Shown piece by piece: positions 25,147 to 37,537 of a stretch of DNA of 64,000 nucleotides. Source of the DNA: Trissonchulus latispiculum (lineage: Eukaryota > Nematoda > Enoplea > Enoplida > Ironidae). Made by a program: the position numbers and the translations under genes. The notes beneath the pieces are model-generated. The model did not search any database. It had not been told where the DNA came from and was given only the letters and a program-made list of their open reading frames with translations. How positions within the stretch are numbered: position 1 is the first letter of the stretch; the number at the start of each line of letters is the position of its first letter. Where the stretch lies: the NCBI GenBank assembly GCA_030248195.1, contig JASAND010028644.1:87077-151076 (forward strand), given 5' to 3'.

Positions 25147-25777
25147 CTTTCCCATTATCCCCCCATAGCTTCTTAGAAGTACTGAAGATGCACACTTTGA
25201 CGGATTGAGTTAAAATTTGGTAGGGATAGGTTTTCGGACCTGCTGATTTCAAAAATGCAAAAATTTTAAAATTTTAAAGATTTTTTAGAAATTTTAAAAT
25301 TTTAGTTTGGTAAGGGGGGACCAAGGGGAACCGAAAAATTTTTTGTCTTCGATTTTGCTGAAAAGATGTATATAGGGGTTTTCGGGGTCGTAGAACACGA
25401 ATCTGAAATCCGTTTTTCGATCCAGCTTTTCGTTGGCTCAGGCTAAGCTTACATCTTAAGCTTATAACTTTAGCTTATATTGAGCTAACAAAAAGCTGGA
25501 TCGAAAAACGGATTTCAGATTCGTGTTCTACGACCCCGAAAACCCCTATATACATCTTTTCAGCAAAATCGAAGACAAAAAAGTTTTCGGTTCCCCTTGG
25601 TCCCCCCTTACCAAACTAAAATTTTAAAATTTTTAAAAAGTTTTTAAATTTTTAAAATTTTTGGATTTTTGAAATCAGCAGGTTCGAAAACCTGCCCCTA
25701 CCAAATTTCAACTCAATCCGTCAAAGTGGGCATCTTCAGTACTTTGACGAAGCTATGGGGGGGATAATGGGAAAGAC
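25147..25777. mobile_element. Foldback FB1 (near-perfect palindrome)
   Basis: Two arms of about 300 bp: TTTCCCATTATCCCCCCATA, TATATAGGGGTTTTCGGGG and CCGTTTTTCGATCCAGC, mirrored on the right. The spacer is short and made of TAGCTTA-like words. It shares core segments with FB2 (26156) and FB3 (43100). Confidence 0.85.
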
Positions 25778-26019
25778 CCGAAATTTTACCCACCCTGTAC
25801 CCATGTTGTTATATAGTAACGGGTATGTTTTGGTTATAGTCCCACCAAAGCGATGATTTTTTCAAAAGTGGTCAGAAAATAAGTTTTCATGTTCTTTGAA
25901 AGACACATGACCTTAAAAAGACGTCTGTAGAAATTACTGTAATTCTTTTAGTTATCCACAAGGGTGCTTCTGGGCGGTCAGTCAATAGCGGAGCTTCTTG
26001 TATTTTCAACAAAGTTTTT

Positions 26020-26120
26020 GTACCCCCCCCCCGAGATTTCGGCCTTAATATGCCGAAAATCTGAGAGGCCAATGGCACTAGAAAAGGTATACGGTGTCGT
26101 ACTCTTCCTATTAGTTACTC
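26020..26120. repeat. Fragment of a dispersed family also at 33.5 and 34.15 kb
   Basis: Shared words in the same or inverted order: GAGATTTCGG, TGCCGAAAATCTGA, GCACT and TCGTACTCTTCCTA. Comparable fragments lie at 33515-33590 and 34145-34240. No complete copy in this window. Confidence 0.4.
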
Positions 26121-26155
26121 TTGGTGATATAAAGCTTTACGTAGATACGTAGATC

Positions 26156-26749
26156 GGGTCTTTTCCAGATTACCCCCCACCACTCAAAATTCTTAAAACT
26201 TGACCAATTGAGCTGAAATTTGCTGTGGGTATGTTTTCGACTACGCTGAGTTCGAATATCGCAAAATTTATCGATTTCGCGAGATTCGATTTTTTTCGAT
26301 TCGCAAGGGGGGACCAAGGGAAGCCGAAAAATTTTTGTCGCCGATTTTTCTGAATAGTTGTATATAGGGTTTTCTGGGGCGCTGAGCACGAATGTGAAGT
26401 CTGTTTTTCGATTCAACTTTTTGTTAGCTTGATATAAGCTAAAGTTTAAGCTTAAGTTGTAAGCTTATGCTGAGCTAACGAAAAGCTGAATCGGAAAACG
26501 GACTTCAGATTTGTGCTCAGCGCCCCAGAAAACCCCTATATACAACTATTCAGCAAAATCGGCGACAAAAAATTTTCGGTTTCCCTTGGTCCCCCCTTGC
26601 GAATCGAAAAATAGAATCTCGCGAAATCGAAAAATTTTGCGATATTTGAACTCAGCGTGGTCGAAAACATATATACCCACAGCGGTTTTCAGCTCAATTG
26701 GTCAAGTTTTAAGAATTTTGAGTGGTGGGGGGTAATCTGGAAAAGACCC
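26156..26749. mobile_element. Foldback FB2
   Basis: Ends GGGTCTTTTCCAGATTACCC and its inverse. Arms carry TATATAGGGTTTTCTGGGG and TGTTTTTCGATTCAAC, like FB1 and FB3. TAGATCG occurs next to both ends (26151-26157 overlapping the left end, and 26752-26758). Confidence 0.85.
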
Positions 26750-26883
26750 CATAGATCGATAATACGTAATTGTTTCATGCATTTGCTAATAGTAGAGTTC
26801 CTTTTTATTAGTTAGGTAGTTTGTTATTTGTTGTTTACTTAGAAGAATAGATATCCCGTAGTCAATGCTGAACCTTTTCTCTT

Positions 26884-27413
26884 GGTGCCTTTTCAAGAAA
26901 GGGGAAGAGTAGAGTTAAAATTAACTTGATCCTTTTCAAGAAAGAGTTAAAAGAGTTAATTTTAACCCTGCGAGTTAGAGAGAGTTAAAATTTTAACTCC
27001 ACGTGGATTCATGAAAAGAGTTAAAATTAACTCGCTTCAACTCTACCCTTTTCAAGAATCGCGTTTAGAGTTAAAAATCTGTGGAGTTAAATTTAACTCT
27101 ACCCTTTTCACGAAAGGGTTAAATTTAACTCTGCTTAACTCTCTCTGAGCATTTTCTATTGAAATTTAACCCCAGGCAAAACACGCAGGTTAAGCAGAGT
27201 TAAAATTAACTCTGTTCAGGAAACCATGGGGTTAATTTTAACCCTGTCATTTTTAACTCCTTTTAACTCTACAGCTTTTAACCCTGCAGGGTTAAAGAGA
27301 GTTAAAACACGCAGAGTTAAAATTAACTCTGTGCTTTCATGAAAAGAGTTAATTTTAACTCTACTCAACTCAACTCTACTCTACTCTACCCTACCCTTTC
27401 TTGAAAAGGCCTT
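26884..27413. mobile_element. Element built from GAGTTAAAATTAACTC palindromes
   Basis: The ends contain GCCTTTTCAAGAAAGGG and CCCTTTCTTGAAAAGGC. Almost the whole 530 bp consists of copies and half-copies of GAGTTAAAATTAACTC in both orientations. It lies 130 bp downstream of the stop of the FkbM paralogue 1 gene. Confidence 0.8.
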
Positions 27414-27540
27414 TGGAGACAGTTTTTTCAAGTAGAATACAAAATCAGAAAATATCTTCTTTTAACGTTAACATTATATAATTCTAACAAATTAAACACT
27501 TAACTTCTTCTTAACACTTATCTTCCACTTAACGTGAGCT

Positions 27541-28974
27541 TTAGCATAGAAAACTGTAAAACCTTTGCACACACGCAGGACTTCTATAGTTTATGAAAAA
27601 GTAGCGGTTGTGGCATGCTTTGGTGGTCCAGAGAGGCAAGTAGTCAGAGCTAAGAATAAATTGGCTAAAGTAGATGTCATACTGATTGTCTGTAATACCA
27701 TACTTTTTTAATCCACAGTGTAGCTCCATGCTAATTTGACAGATGGTAACACCTGCCTTATCCAGCGGTCCCCCGTGAGACATATAGGGTAGCAGTTCAA
27801 ACTCGGCACCCTCAGCGTCCAGGAATAGAAAATCGATCACCTTGTCGACAAGATTGTGCTTCTGCAAAAAGTCTAGCAAACTCATCACTTTAACTTCCTT
27901 GAATTTATAGTTTACAGCTGATCCTACTAAAACGGAGGCATTGATCACTCCGTTTTTGTGGCCAACGGCAACGTTATCGTAGGTGCCGATTTTGGTGAAT
28001 ACTTGACCCACTTTGTCCTGTGGATCGGCGCCGTAGAGACGGCAGTTGGGGACTCGTTTTAGCAGCTTCTGTTCTGCCATAATGTCATTTCCAATTCCAA
28101 GGGTTATACCGATACAGTCGGTTCGAGTTTCGGCATCCGATACGTAGCTGATAAAGCCTTTCCAGTCGTCCATATTACGGATCATCTCCATGTTAAGCTT
28201 CTTTTTGAGGCTGCTACTACAGTTTGTAGTAACCTTGTAGTAAGCTTTGAATAGTTTACCTAAACAAAAATTGAACACCTTATGGTGGGGATAGCTTTTA
28301 GCGCTGTAATAGTCAAAGCGTCGTAACTTGTTCAGTTTAAGTACTTATATAGCAAATGGTACATCACCATCATCTTAAAGCTTTGTGAAATTGTGAAGCT
28401 GTGAAAAAGCTTGAACTTTGTGGGGTCGAAAACGTGAACAAAAGTAGTATTTCTGCCGGATAGTTAAAGTTTTATAATTTGAGCACGTGGGGCAAGAAGG
28501 AATACGGTCTTGATCAAATTTCCAGTGTAATTCTGTATATCAGGATTCAGGACAGAGTGTTAAATCCCTGTTTTAGACGCCTTATGCTTCCATTTCAAAA
28601 AGTGGTTTGTAATTAATTAATTAATTGTAGTGAATTTTTTGGGGGCCTGGTGGTGTACAACTTTCATTTCTTTAACTTGTAGTTGTTGTATTATTACATA
28701 TTTGCACATTACCTTGTGAAAGCTGTACCGAATGACATAGTTTGACCGGTTCCGTCAGGAAACGCCATTTGTCACAAACTTCGGATCTTGACAGTTCCGG
28801 TAGGACATTGTCTCCCTTAGGCAAGTCGTTGAGCAGTCGACGGTGTAGAGGAATGAAATCATTCTTTTGATCTGTTGACCGTGGTATCCTTCCAAAATTA
28901 AGGATAATCAAACACGAAGCAATAATTGCGCAAACAATATACCAGCATCGACATGACTGTATTCTTGAAACCAT
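27541..28974 (-). CDS. Membrane-anchored FkbM-type methyltransferase, paralogue 1
   Basis: Two exons on the minus strand: 28974-28713 and 28259-27541. The intron is GT-AG, phase 1, and 453 nt; the protein is 326 aa. A short cytosolic-type N-terminus is followed by one hydrophobic segment (about residues 11-28, WYIVCAIIASCLIILNFG), as in a type II signal anchor. The methyltransferase part holds TLGIGND (140-146, the glycine-rich SAM loop), LYGADP (162-167), VAVGHKNGV and FLDAEGAEFE (233-242). This pattern belongs to the Methyltransf_21/FkbM proteins abundant in nematodes, whose substrates are mostly unknown. A Golgi or secretory location is inferred from the anchor. A TTCAG acceptor-like site lies about 9 nt upstream of the ATG. 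It is paralogous to the gene at 37.5-40.3 kb and in the same orientation. Confidence 0.85.
28641..28690. repeat. Short dispersed repeat shared with 49684
   Basis: GGCCTGGTGGTGTACAACTTTC here and CGCCTGGTGGTGTGCAACGTTC at 49688 share most positions, as do the following T-rich bases. It lies in the intron of FkbM paralogue 1. Confidence 0.35.
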
Positions 28975-29915
28975 TTAGCAGACTGAATTGTTGAGAGCAG
29001 CAAAGGAGGTCCAGTGCATTAGTGGAGTGATTGGTTGGTTGTGTCTAATTCTGGCACTGCCTGATTATCAACGTTCTTGCAAGTTATATGTGTCGATATT
29101 TTGTTGAGAAGATTTTAGACGGGAAAGCTTTTTCAGTCTGGTAAACTGAGGCTTCTAACTTGCTGGAATGAATGAGCTAAAATGAATTCTATTACTTTTA
29201 TATTATATTCTGTTTTCAGCCGGTTTAACTTTTCAGCAGGTCAACTGAATTAGACTAGACTCAGGTTTGTCTCGTTGTGAACCATAATAATTGGTTCCAG
29301 TTTTGCTGAGGCAATACAGCAGCAAAACAGTTCTATCTTCCAGCGGGTTCTGTAAACTCAGAACCATAAGCATGCACCTTGTGTGCTCTGTTGAAGTTGA
29401 AGTTGATTTGTGTAAACATTTGTGTAGTTAGGCACTGAATGTATATAGCCGGTGGAAGCTTCTAAAGCGACCGCTGATTTATGGACATAAGTACCTGAAC
29501 CTGCCTATGCAAACTAATATACACATGAACTAAAGTCAATAGCACTTGACAAAAATTATGTCCTGGTCGCAATATTCGAATGTTTCGAATTGTTAAATAA
29601 TAATATGGCGGTCTTGTCTGTCAAATATAAGCCATGGTAACAGATTAGCATAATTAGGAGTAAAAACTACAAATGTGCTACTATATTTATCGAGCTTCTT
29701 ATAGCTCCACGAATTTGTCAGCGTGTATAGATGACGTAGTAACGTAGAAAACTGGTACGAAAGAATAGATGTAGATAGATCGGTTAGCACGGTATAACAT
29801 TCCTTTTCAGGCCGATTTCACGACGATTATAGGCAAAAAATTTCGGCGAAGCCGAAGATCTTTTGAACTTTTTGTCCAAAAATCTTTAAAATTTGCCACC
29901 CCACGCCCACACCCA

Positions 29916-31853
29916 CTTAAGGGGGGGTCCATTTTTGGGCCATTTTTTCGACTTTCTCCGATCTCGCTGATTTTCACATATGTTATTGTCCAAATGGTAT
30001 ATTTTAACGAGTTTTTAACACGTTCCTTACCAGGGACGTATTTTTACGTCTTTTTGAATACAACAATGTTATCTGTGGACGTAAAAATACGTCCAAAAAC
30101 TAGTGGTTTTTATAGCTGTTTCAGAATTAATAGAATACTTCCGACGACATAAAAATTCGGAAAATGACTACAAAAGTTTGAAAACACCGGTCCCCTCCGG
30201 TATATGTGCAAGTATGTATGTGCAATGCCATAACATCCATAAGTCCCATTCCTCCCCAATTTCAGTATTTTCCACCACATTGTTGCCGTCTGCAAGACTC
30301 CAAACAAACCTTCTTTACAGAATTTTTATTTCCAGATAAGTGAACCGAGGGAAGACAAATTATGGAAGGGGGAGGGTCGGAGGAGGATATAAAAATTTTG
30401 ATATTTTTGTAGTGGTTTACTGATCGCCTAGGCCAATATGGCATGATCTAGAATCTAGATATGAACGAATTCAAAAAGTTTACTGGCGTTGCTCTGTCTT
30501 CACATGGGTCTAGTGAATTTTCTAATGTATGCTGACTCTCGAATGGACTGTCCAAACTGACTATGTATAAGAACTTACCGTTGAGACGTGGTAGATTCTC
30601 GGCTTATTCGACTTTTGGCCATCTTCAGTAACCTTCATTTTAATTATAATTTCTTCGGTGGAGGTCATGATAGACTAGCCAAACTTTGCTTTAGGTAAAA
30701 AGAAAGTGCCACAGAAAAAATATGCTGTGTGCTCTAACAGAGGAAGCCAGCTTGATGAATTTTTATTGTAAACTGCCAGAAAACATTTTGTTTTGTCGAT
30801 TTGAACTTTTTTCAATAAATCCATGACTTTTCTTAGTCAGTAGACCTTTTTCCTTTTACAGTTTGTTTTACCAGACGTATTTTTACGTCCTTTTTGTAGA
30901 ATTAAGGTTACAGCAGGACGTAAATTTACGTCCTCAAGCAAATTAAACAGTAGCAGAAACCCAAAATAAGACGTAAAAGTACGTCCAATGGAATAGCCAG
31001 TAGTAAACGTAAAATTACGTTGTTTAACATATTTTTAAAACATATCATGAAAAAAGTTTATGGACGTAAATTTACGTTCAAGGTATTTTGTGCTTACCAG
31101 ATAGAATTCGTAGAGTGGAGCAGATGTGTATACTTGGAGTGAAAATTGGTCAAGTATTGAGAGTGGAAGGCTAATTGCAAATCTACGGTAGCTGGGGTAA
31201 AAAGTGTGGTAAGGAACGTGAAGATTAAAGTCGTAACTCTTACGGTTGTCGAGTAATTTCACCTCACAGTTGAGATTTCATGTGTTAAACATAGGAAATT
31301 TAAAAAGTTGTCACTTTTTCGCGTGCGCCAAAAAGATCTCCCGACAAACGTTGGTGAATCTGGACAAATTATACATTAAAATAACGCTAAAATGTTAAAC
31401 TGCGGTACCCTTGAATTAGAATTTTAATTTAGGCCTTTAAAATTTTTTAATTAATTTCTGAAGGATTAAAATTTAACACGATTTGAGCATCAAGTCAAAT
31501 TTTAATCCTTCAAAAATTAATTAAAAAATTTTAAAGGCCTAAATTAAAATTCTAATTCCAGGGTACCGCAGTTTAACATTTTAGCGTTATTTTAATGTAT
31601 AATTTGTCCAGATTCACCAACGTTTGTCGGGAGATCTTTTTGGCGCACGCGAAAAAGAGAGAACTTTTAAAATTTCCTATGTTTAACACATGAAATCTCA
31701 ACTTTGAGGTGAAATTACTCGACAACCGTAAGAGTTACGACTTTAATTTTAAAAACTCGTTAAAATATACCATTTGGACAATAAAATATGTGAAAATCAG
31801 CCAAATCGGAGAAACTCGAAAAAATGGCCCAAAAATGGACCCCCCCCTTAAGT
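29916..31853. mobile_element. Foldback FB5, left arm split by a TTAA element
   Basis: The left arm is 29916-30018 plus 31221 to about 31480; the right arm is about 31490-31853. Arms share CCATTTTTGGGCCATTTTTTCG, GTATATTTTAACGAG, GTAACTCTTACGGTTGTCGAG and CTCCCGACAAACGTTGGTG. A 1202-bp element (30019-31220) interrupts only the left arm, so the right arm gives the uninterrupted sequence. (Words over 20 bases are described by their parts: CCATTTTTGGGCC then ATTTTTTCG; GTAACTCTTACGG then TTGTCGAG.). Confidence 0.85.
30019..31220. mobile_element. TTAA-type element with GGACGTAAATTTACGTCC palindromes
   Basis: TIR CACGTTCCTTACCA and TGGTAAGGAACGTG. TTAA precedes the left end; the right flank has lost part of it. 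Palindromes of the GGACGTAAATTTACGTCC type lie at 30034 and 30077 near the left end, and 30873, 30916, 30969, 31005 and 31062 near the right. No transposase ORF. The ends resemble piggyBac-like termini (TTAA-CAC...). Confidence 0.8.
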
Positions 31854-32214
31854 AATCACAGCGTCCCCCAAAATTTCCCCCTCAGATGGGTGCCACTTTG
31901 GTAAAATTTACTCTGAGAAAATCGCTCGAATGGTCAAATTTTCAATTTCGGATATACGACTAACTTTTTAGTTTTCTGTTTAATTAATAAATTTACATTA
32001 AAGTGCAAGCCAGCTGGTGTCTAGGTCTTAGACTTAGGTCTAGCGTGTCGGTTATTAATTTTATTATTATACTTCTACAATGGGTTTCATCTAACTGTAT
32101 TGTTATAGTGAGTGAATTGTTTTCTTGCATTGGCCTTGTGCTGGCAACTTCGGCTATGGAGATTGCCAAATAGGAAGACATCGGGTACGTATGCCAACAG
32201 CAGTGACTAGTGAT

Positions 32215-33514
32215 CAGGGTTTTTTGCGTCCAGAAGTGCGTCTGGACGCAAAGTTTCTTATCTTGACGCAACGAAATTTTAACGGGACGCAAGCTAGACG
32301 CAACATTATTTCGGGAGAAAATTCACTTTTGCAAGAGTGAAAACTTTAAATGTTTCCAGTACCAATTTTTCCATATTTTCCAAAAAGTTTCTCGGTTTCT
32401 GGGGGGCTCCGCCACCCAGACCCCCCCTGGTGTTTTCCACTATGTCATCGAATGCCAACGCTTTGTAATGTGTCAGTACTTGTTGAGTTATTAGTTGAGT
32501 TATCTACCTGTATCGATACATTACAGGTCAAAGGCCCATTATTAATAAAATTTGTAGCCGTGGCCAAATATCCAAATTTTTGGGATCATGTAATGTAATG
32601 AGGTTCATACAATTGCATTAGCACAGTTTTTAAAGTGTAAATTTTGTTCTTGACTGGATTTTTAAAACATTTTCAGCTTCTGAGGGTTAATCCCTTAATT
32701 GCCAAAAGTCAACCAAATTTGTAGAGCATCCAATTTTTGGTTTGGTTCATTTTAAGCATTCTAGCGCAGTCATCGAGAAACGTTTGTCCTTAAGAAATTC
32801 AAGCATTAAAGGGTTAATCAATCGTATTCGTAACCAACGTTAATATTTCACTGTTTTTGCCTTTGATTAATACTGCACTACGCATCGCATGCACGCTCTT
32901 TGTTTATTGATTATTACTTCTCAAAGGGCTCCGCCCCCCAGACCCCCCCCCCCGCTGCTTGTTTGTCATAATGTTTCCGGGATTAATCAGTTCTCTGAGT
33001 TTTCAAAACAGGATTACTGCCTTTGTTCTGAATGATATTAATTTTATAGCTATTTAACTAATTCTTAATTAGTTTAACTATAACATCAAAACATCTGAAT
33101 AATGTGTGTCAATAATATCAAAAATTGGTCATGATATGTGTTAGATACAACAGATGCGAATTAAAAATCGTTTTGAACATTTGCATTACGGATTTTTCCG
33201 TAATCGCAAAAAATTTTCTCAACTTGTGGGGGGCTCTGCCCCCCAGACCCCCCGTCGTGTATATAGGGCATATTTAACATATTTTGTAATCGTGCATTAC
33301 TTCTCAGTAGCATCACCGTTCTAAGTACTTTTTCATACGATTAAATTATGTTTAACTAAAGAAAGAATCGACATTTTTATAAAAAATACAATTTTTGCAT
33401 ATAAAACACGCTAAAACAAGAATTTTACCTGGACGCAAAATTTCTTAACGGGACGCAACTTAAAATTAGCTGGACGCAAGGTTGACGCAAATCCGAAAAC
33501 CAAAAAAAACCCTG
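32215..33514. mobile_element. hAT-like element, TSD CTAGTGAT, GGACGCAA repeats
   Basis: Ends CAGGGTTTTTTGCGTC and AAAAAAAACCCTG; exact 8-bp duplication CTAGTGAT at 32207-32214 and 33515-33522. Subterminal GGACGCAA/TTGACGCAA words cluster at both ends (32225-32310 and 33430-33490). Three copies of a GGGGGGCTC(C/T)GCC...CAGACCCCCC hairpin lie inside (32400, 32930, 33228). No transposase ORF. Confidence 0.9.
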
Positions 33515-33611
33515 CTAGTGATACGACACCGTACTCTTCCTAGTGCAAATAGCCTGTCAGATGCTTGGGACACAGGTCGAATTATCGGGGGGGGGGGTTC
33601 GTTAACCATGC

Positions 33612-33790
33612 GCACTGGATATTTGTTCATATCTGGATATCCGCCATATCCGGATATCCGCCATATCCGGATATCCGCCTATTTTGCGTTAACGGATATC
33701 CGGATACCCGTTTATCCGCCAATTCCAAACATAAGTTCAAGAAAATTTTTCTCAAATCGAATATTATCCGGATATCCGGATATCCAGTGC
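33612..33790. mobile_element. Small element of GGATATCC palindromes
   Basis: Ends GCACTGGATAT and GGATATCCAGTGC; six or more GGATATCC copies, partly as CCATATCCGGATATCCG. The right end continues into CCCATCACTAG, which reads like a hAT terminus (CTAGTGATGGGCACTGG on the other strand). The left terminus is degraded. Confidence 0.65.
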
Positions 33791-34357
33791 CCATCACTAG
33801 TATCAATATGCGATTGAATGTATTTCATTGGCTACTTAGCTACCGTAACCATACATGCGCTTGGGGCGGGTTTTTGGGGTTTCATCCTCCCCAGCCCTGG
33901 AGCGCACCCTCCCAATGGGATCCCTCGCCCCCCCCCACAATCCGGAGTTTTCCTGTTTTTTGGGCAAAAAACCGGAAAAATCCGGTTTTCCGGCGGCCTG
34001 GCTCAACCCCCAGAACTTCCCCTCCTGCACATGTCTGACCGTAACACTCATCAGGGCATTTCAGTAGCAGCAGCTTAAGCAGCCAATCAAATACATTTCA
34101 GTTCAATCGGCCACCTTTATACGCAATTTAAATATAAGGTTGGCGATTCCTCCCCTCGGAATTTCGGACTTCATTTGCCGAGTATCTGACAGTCTATTCG
34201 CACTGGGAAGGGTTCTGTATCGTGCTCTTCCTATTATTGACTTAGTGCTGTATATATATGCATACAGTGCTGTATATACGTAAGTATATACATACCTATA
34301 CTTAGTACATGTACGTCTACTCGTGTGCATGTACATATACTTAGTTTGTGTGTTTGT

Positions 34358-34359
<2 letters not shown>

Positions 34360-34431
<72 letters not shown>
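34360..34431. repeat. (AT)n microsatellite
   Basis: Uninterrupted AT dinucleotides for about 72 bp. Confidence 0.98.
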
Positions 34432-34437
<6 letters not shown>

Positions 34438-34439
34438 GG

Positions 34440-34860
34440 ATTTATTTTAGGCGAAAAAAAGTGGGTGTGGGGGAGAGTGGGGGGCCCCATTAGTGGGTGG
34501 AAGGTCCAAACATGGGGGAAATAAAATGGTCTAAAAATGCAAAAAATACAGTAGAAATGCAAAAAATACAGTAGAAATGCCTGTTTTCTACGCATACTGA
34601 TATAACCCAAAAAGTGCTCAAAAATTAAGTTTGAATACCAAATAGACGATGTTTGACCAAAAAACTCCTACGAAAATTTTTGAAAGTTTTGACCAAAAAT
34701 CCTTGAAATTTGGCATTTTCTGGGAAAGTGGGGGGGAAGCCCAAAAAAGTGGGGGTGGGTCCGAGCGGGGCGGGAGAAGAGGTCGAGTTGGGGCAATCCA
34801 AAAAGTAAAGGGCACCCCCGCCCCCCCCCCCCCAGTAAATTAAACCCAGAGTCTGGCACC
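34440..34860. repeat. G-run repeat, no gene
   Basis: GTGGGGGG and CCAAAAAAGTGGGGG words, and a direct repeat of TGCAAAAAATACAGTAGAAA (34538 and 34558). It resembles 56260-56520. No clean ends found. Confidence 0.4.
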
Positions 34861-35277
34861 ATCCTGTGATGCCCCCCGGTCGATTTCAGTGCTTTCCTTA
34901 GCAATTGTTTCACTAAAAATTTTCGGAGCCGGGTATAGTTTCCAACTATCTAACCACAGCCTATCTAGCACAGGATTAAGTTGACAGTCCCCCTCCCACC
35001 TCCCACTACTCAGTCAACTGTCTTCCTCCTAAAACGCGCAACCAATTAGATATTTAATATGTATATGTTGGTTGGGAGAGGCATCCATTCAGTATTTGAG
35101 CTAAATTGGTCAAGATTAGCTGAAGTTAGTTCAGTATCAAGTAAAGAGGGGCAAACTGAACAGCAACTTCAGTTTTTTCAATCCGTTCTCATGAATCCGT
35201 TAATATTCCTTGTAAATGTGAATACTGAATACCGATGCGGACAGAAAAGATCGTAGAATCTTTTGGAATCACTCTAA

Positions 35278-36033
35278 TAAGGTGGTTCCCGGGCCGTGTA
35301 GCGGGCTCCGAGCCCAGGGCCGGCCCGGTGAAAAAACTTTTGGCCCCGGCCCGGGCCCGCGCCCGGTGAAATTTTTTTAGGCCCAGCCGCTACAAGGCCC
35401 GGCCCGGTCACCGGGCCCACCGAGCCCTCGTGCAAATAGGTTTTTCATAAGAAAATTGCTTTCTGAAGCCTCCTTGGAGTATTATTTTATCACAAAAAAG
35501 TTCCGCCTTCCAAAATTTTCCTACGATTTTTCCCTACTTAAGGTCGCCGCACCCACTATCGAACGATAGCCTTCTCGGTGCACTTTAAAGTTTGGTACAA
35601 TGATTCAATTTATCTAAGCAAACATTGAAATCATTTCATTAGCATAAGAGCTCCTTGAACTCTATTTATGAATTAGTCGTGGACGTGGACTATTAGTTAA
35701 TAAATGAAAAGTAGATATCCTCCCAAAGACCGAAAATGGTTTCAATTAAAATCAACAATGTTAATTTTTCAAGTCATTGGTATATATTTTGCAAATGTGG
35801 AAGGAAACAACCTAACTATATATGTAATAATTATATGTAAATGCAGTTTTTATACCTAAAATCACATGCATATAGTATATACTTAGAATTGTATAGTGAC
35901 GATAAACTACGTTTTAAGCCGGGCCGGGCCCGGGCTGTGTAGCGGGCTCAGGGGGCCCGGGCTCGGGAGCCAGGCCCGGTGGTCCCCGTAGGCCCGGGCC
36001 CGGCCCGCAGAATTTCTTGTCGGAATAACCCTA
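35278..36033. mobile_element. hAT-like element, TSD CACTCTAA, GGCCCGGGCC ends
   Basis: Ends TAAGGTGGTTCC and GGAATAACCCTA; exact 8-bp duplication CACTCTAA at 35270-35277 and 36034-36041. Both ends are packed with GGCCCGG, CCGGGCCC and GTGTAGCGGGCTC words around an AT-rich core. A truncated relative lies at about 57465-58104. Confidence 0.88.
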
Positions 36034-36586
36034 CACTCTAACCGCTGCAGTGCTGCCTAATATTTATATATTTATGTAGCCCACTCGCATTTAACCACTC
36101 TCTACCCACGTGTTCATTTTCCCCATCGTTGAGCTTACCCCACTTTACTATAAACAATCGTCTCACCCCTCCATTCAAGTTTTTACTCAATCCCTAGCAC
36201 AATTGGAGCATTTTCTTTATAGTGGTTTGTTTTATTTTGAGCAAAAGAAAGGAGTAACAGTCATAACGCACTACTGGGCATATATGTCATACTTTGACGT
36301 AATGATGTTGTTAATATTAATGATGATGTTAATAATAATGTTGACGTAATGAGAACATCCCCATTTCTTCTCTGTGCCTTTGTTGCTGATTTGCGGCGTG
36401 TAGGTAACATACATATATTGGCTTTATGACATCACAGTACGAGTTTATTAACAGTTAAGCAACAGTAAGGCAAACAAATAAATAAGATAAAACTTAATCT
36501 AGGAGTCTATCATTGTTCTGTCATCACGAAAAGCTCAAAGTCCGGGATTTCGCTATCTCCTTGACTTATATATACATATGTGTATG

Positions 36587-37320
36587 TGTCGTGCGTAAAA
36601 GTAGCTTTTGCGTAATTCTAGAATTATATACGCAAAGATTTTTGCGTAATTCTAGAATTACGCAAATGTTTTGCATAAATCTAGATTTACGCAAAATTAT
36701 TTGCGTAATTCTAGATTTCGCAAATGCCTTGCGTAAATCTAGCATTAATTGCACAATTTCCGTTTCATTCTCAAAACTGCTTTAAAATAAAAATAGTGCA
36801 CCTGCGATTTGATTCACCAAATTATTTGTAAACTTGCCACTTGTTAACTGCTTACAACACTTGCAATGGAAGAATTGGCTCGAAAGTTTTTTGAAAAAAT
36901 CGAACAGTCTGTGCATAAAGGGTCCTTCACATTGATGGCAGGTGATCAACTGAGTTAACTGATCGTGGAAACAGAAAATGTCAAAGCCGCAAAAGCAAAT
37001 ACTTCGAAAGCTGTTTCCGATTGAAACGATTCGACGTTATCTGTATTGGCGGTGAAAAGAAACTTGTTAAAGCCGAAACAAACACTCCCAAGTTTTTCGT
37101 AGCGAAAGAAAATTTTTATTTTAAAGCAGTGTCGAGTATCAAACGGAAATTGTGCAATTAATTCTAGATTTACGCAAGGCATTTGTGTAAATCTTGAATT
37201 ACGCGAATAATTTTACGTAATCCTAGATTTACGCAAGTCGTTTGCGTAATTCTAGAATTACGCAAAAATGTTTGCGTAAATCTAGAATTATATACGCAAA
37301 AACTACTTTTACGCACGACA
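36587..37320. mobile_element. Element with TTGCGTAATTCTAGAATTAC-type palindromes
   Basis: The ends TGTCGTGCGTAAAAGTAG are inverted at the right. Each side has four to five long palindromes centred on TTCTAGAA, flanked by GCGTAA and TTACGC. The inner boundary word GCACAATTTCCGTTT is also inverted. The core (36790-37130) holds the short ORF remnant. Confidence 0.82.
36866..36958 (+). pseudogene. Short ORF remnant inside palindrome-rich element
   Basis: A 30-aa ORF (starting MEELARKFFEKIEQSVHKGS) sits in the unique core of the element at 36587-37320. The same frame continues after the stop to about 37096, broken only by a second stop. It could be the start of a lost transposase ORF. I do not recognise the family, and the ORF may be chance. 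Confidence 0.25.
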
Positions 37321-37537
37321 TAGATCTATGTATGTATATATGTTATGTTAATTATTGACAAATACATTAATGCGAGCGACTTGATTCGAAGTTTGATTCG
37401 ATCTTTGAATGTTTCATTTTCACAGCCTTTAAGAAAATAAGGAATACTTTCAGAGTTTATTTTTGAAAGAGATCTGTGTTTCGTGAAAGTTGCTTTGTTT
37501 GCAGCATCATCTCCAGCTCCGACTTGTCATCGAATCT

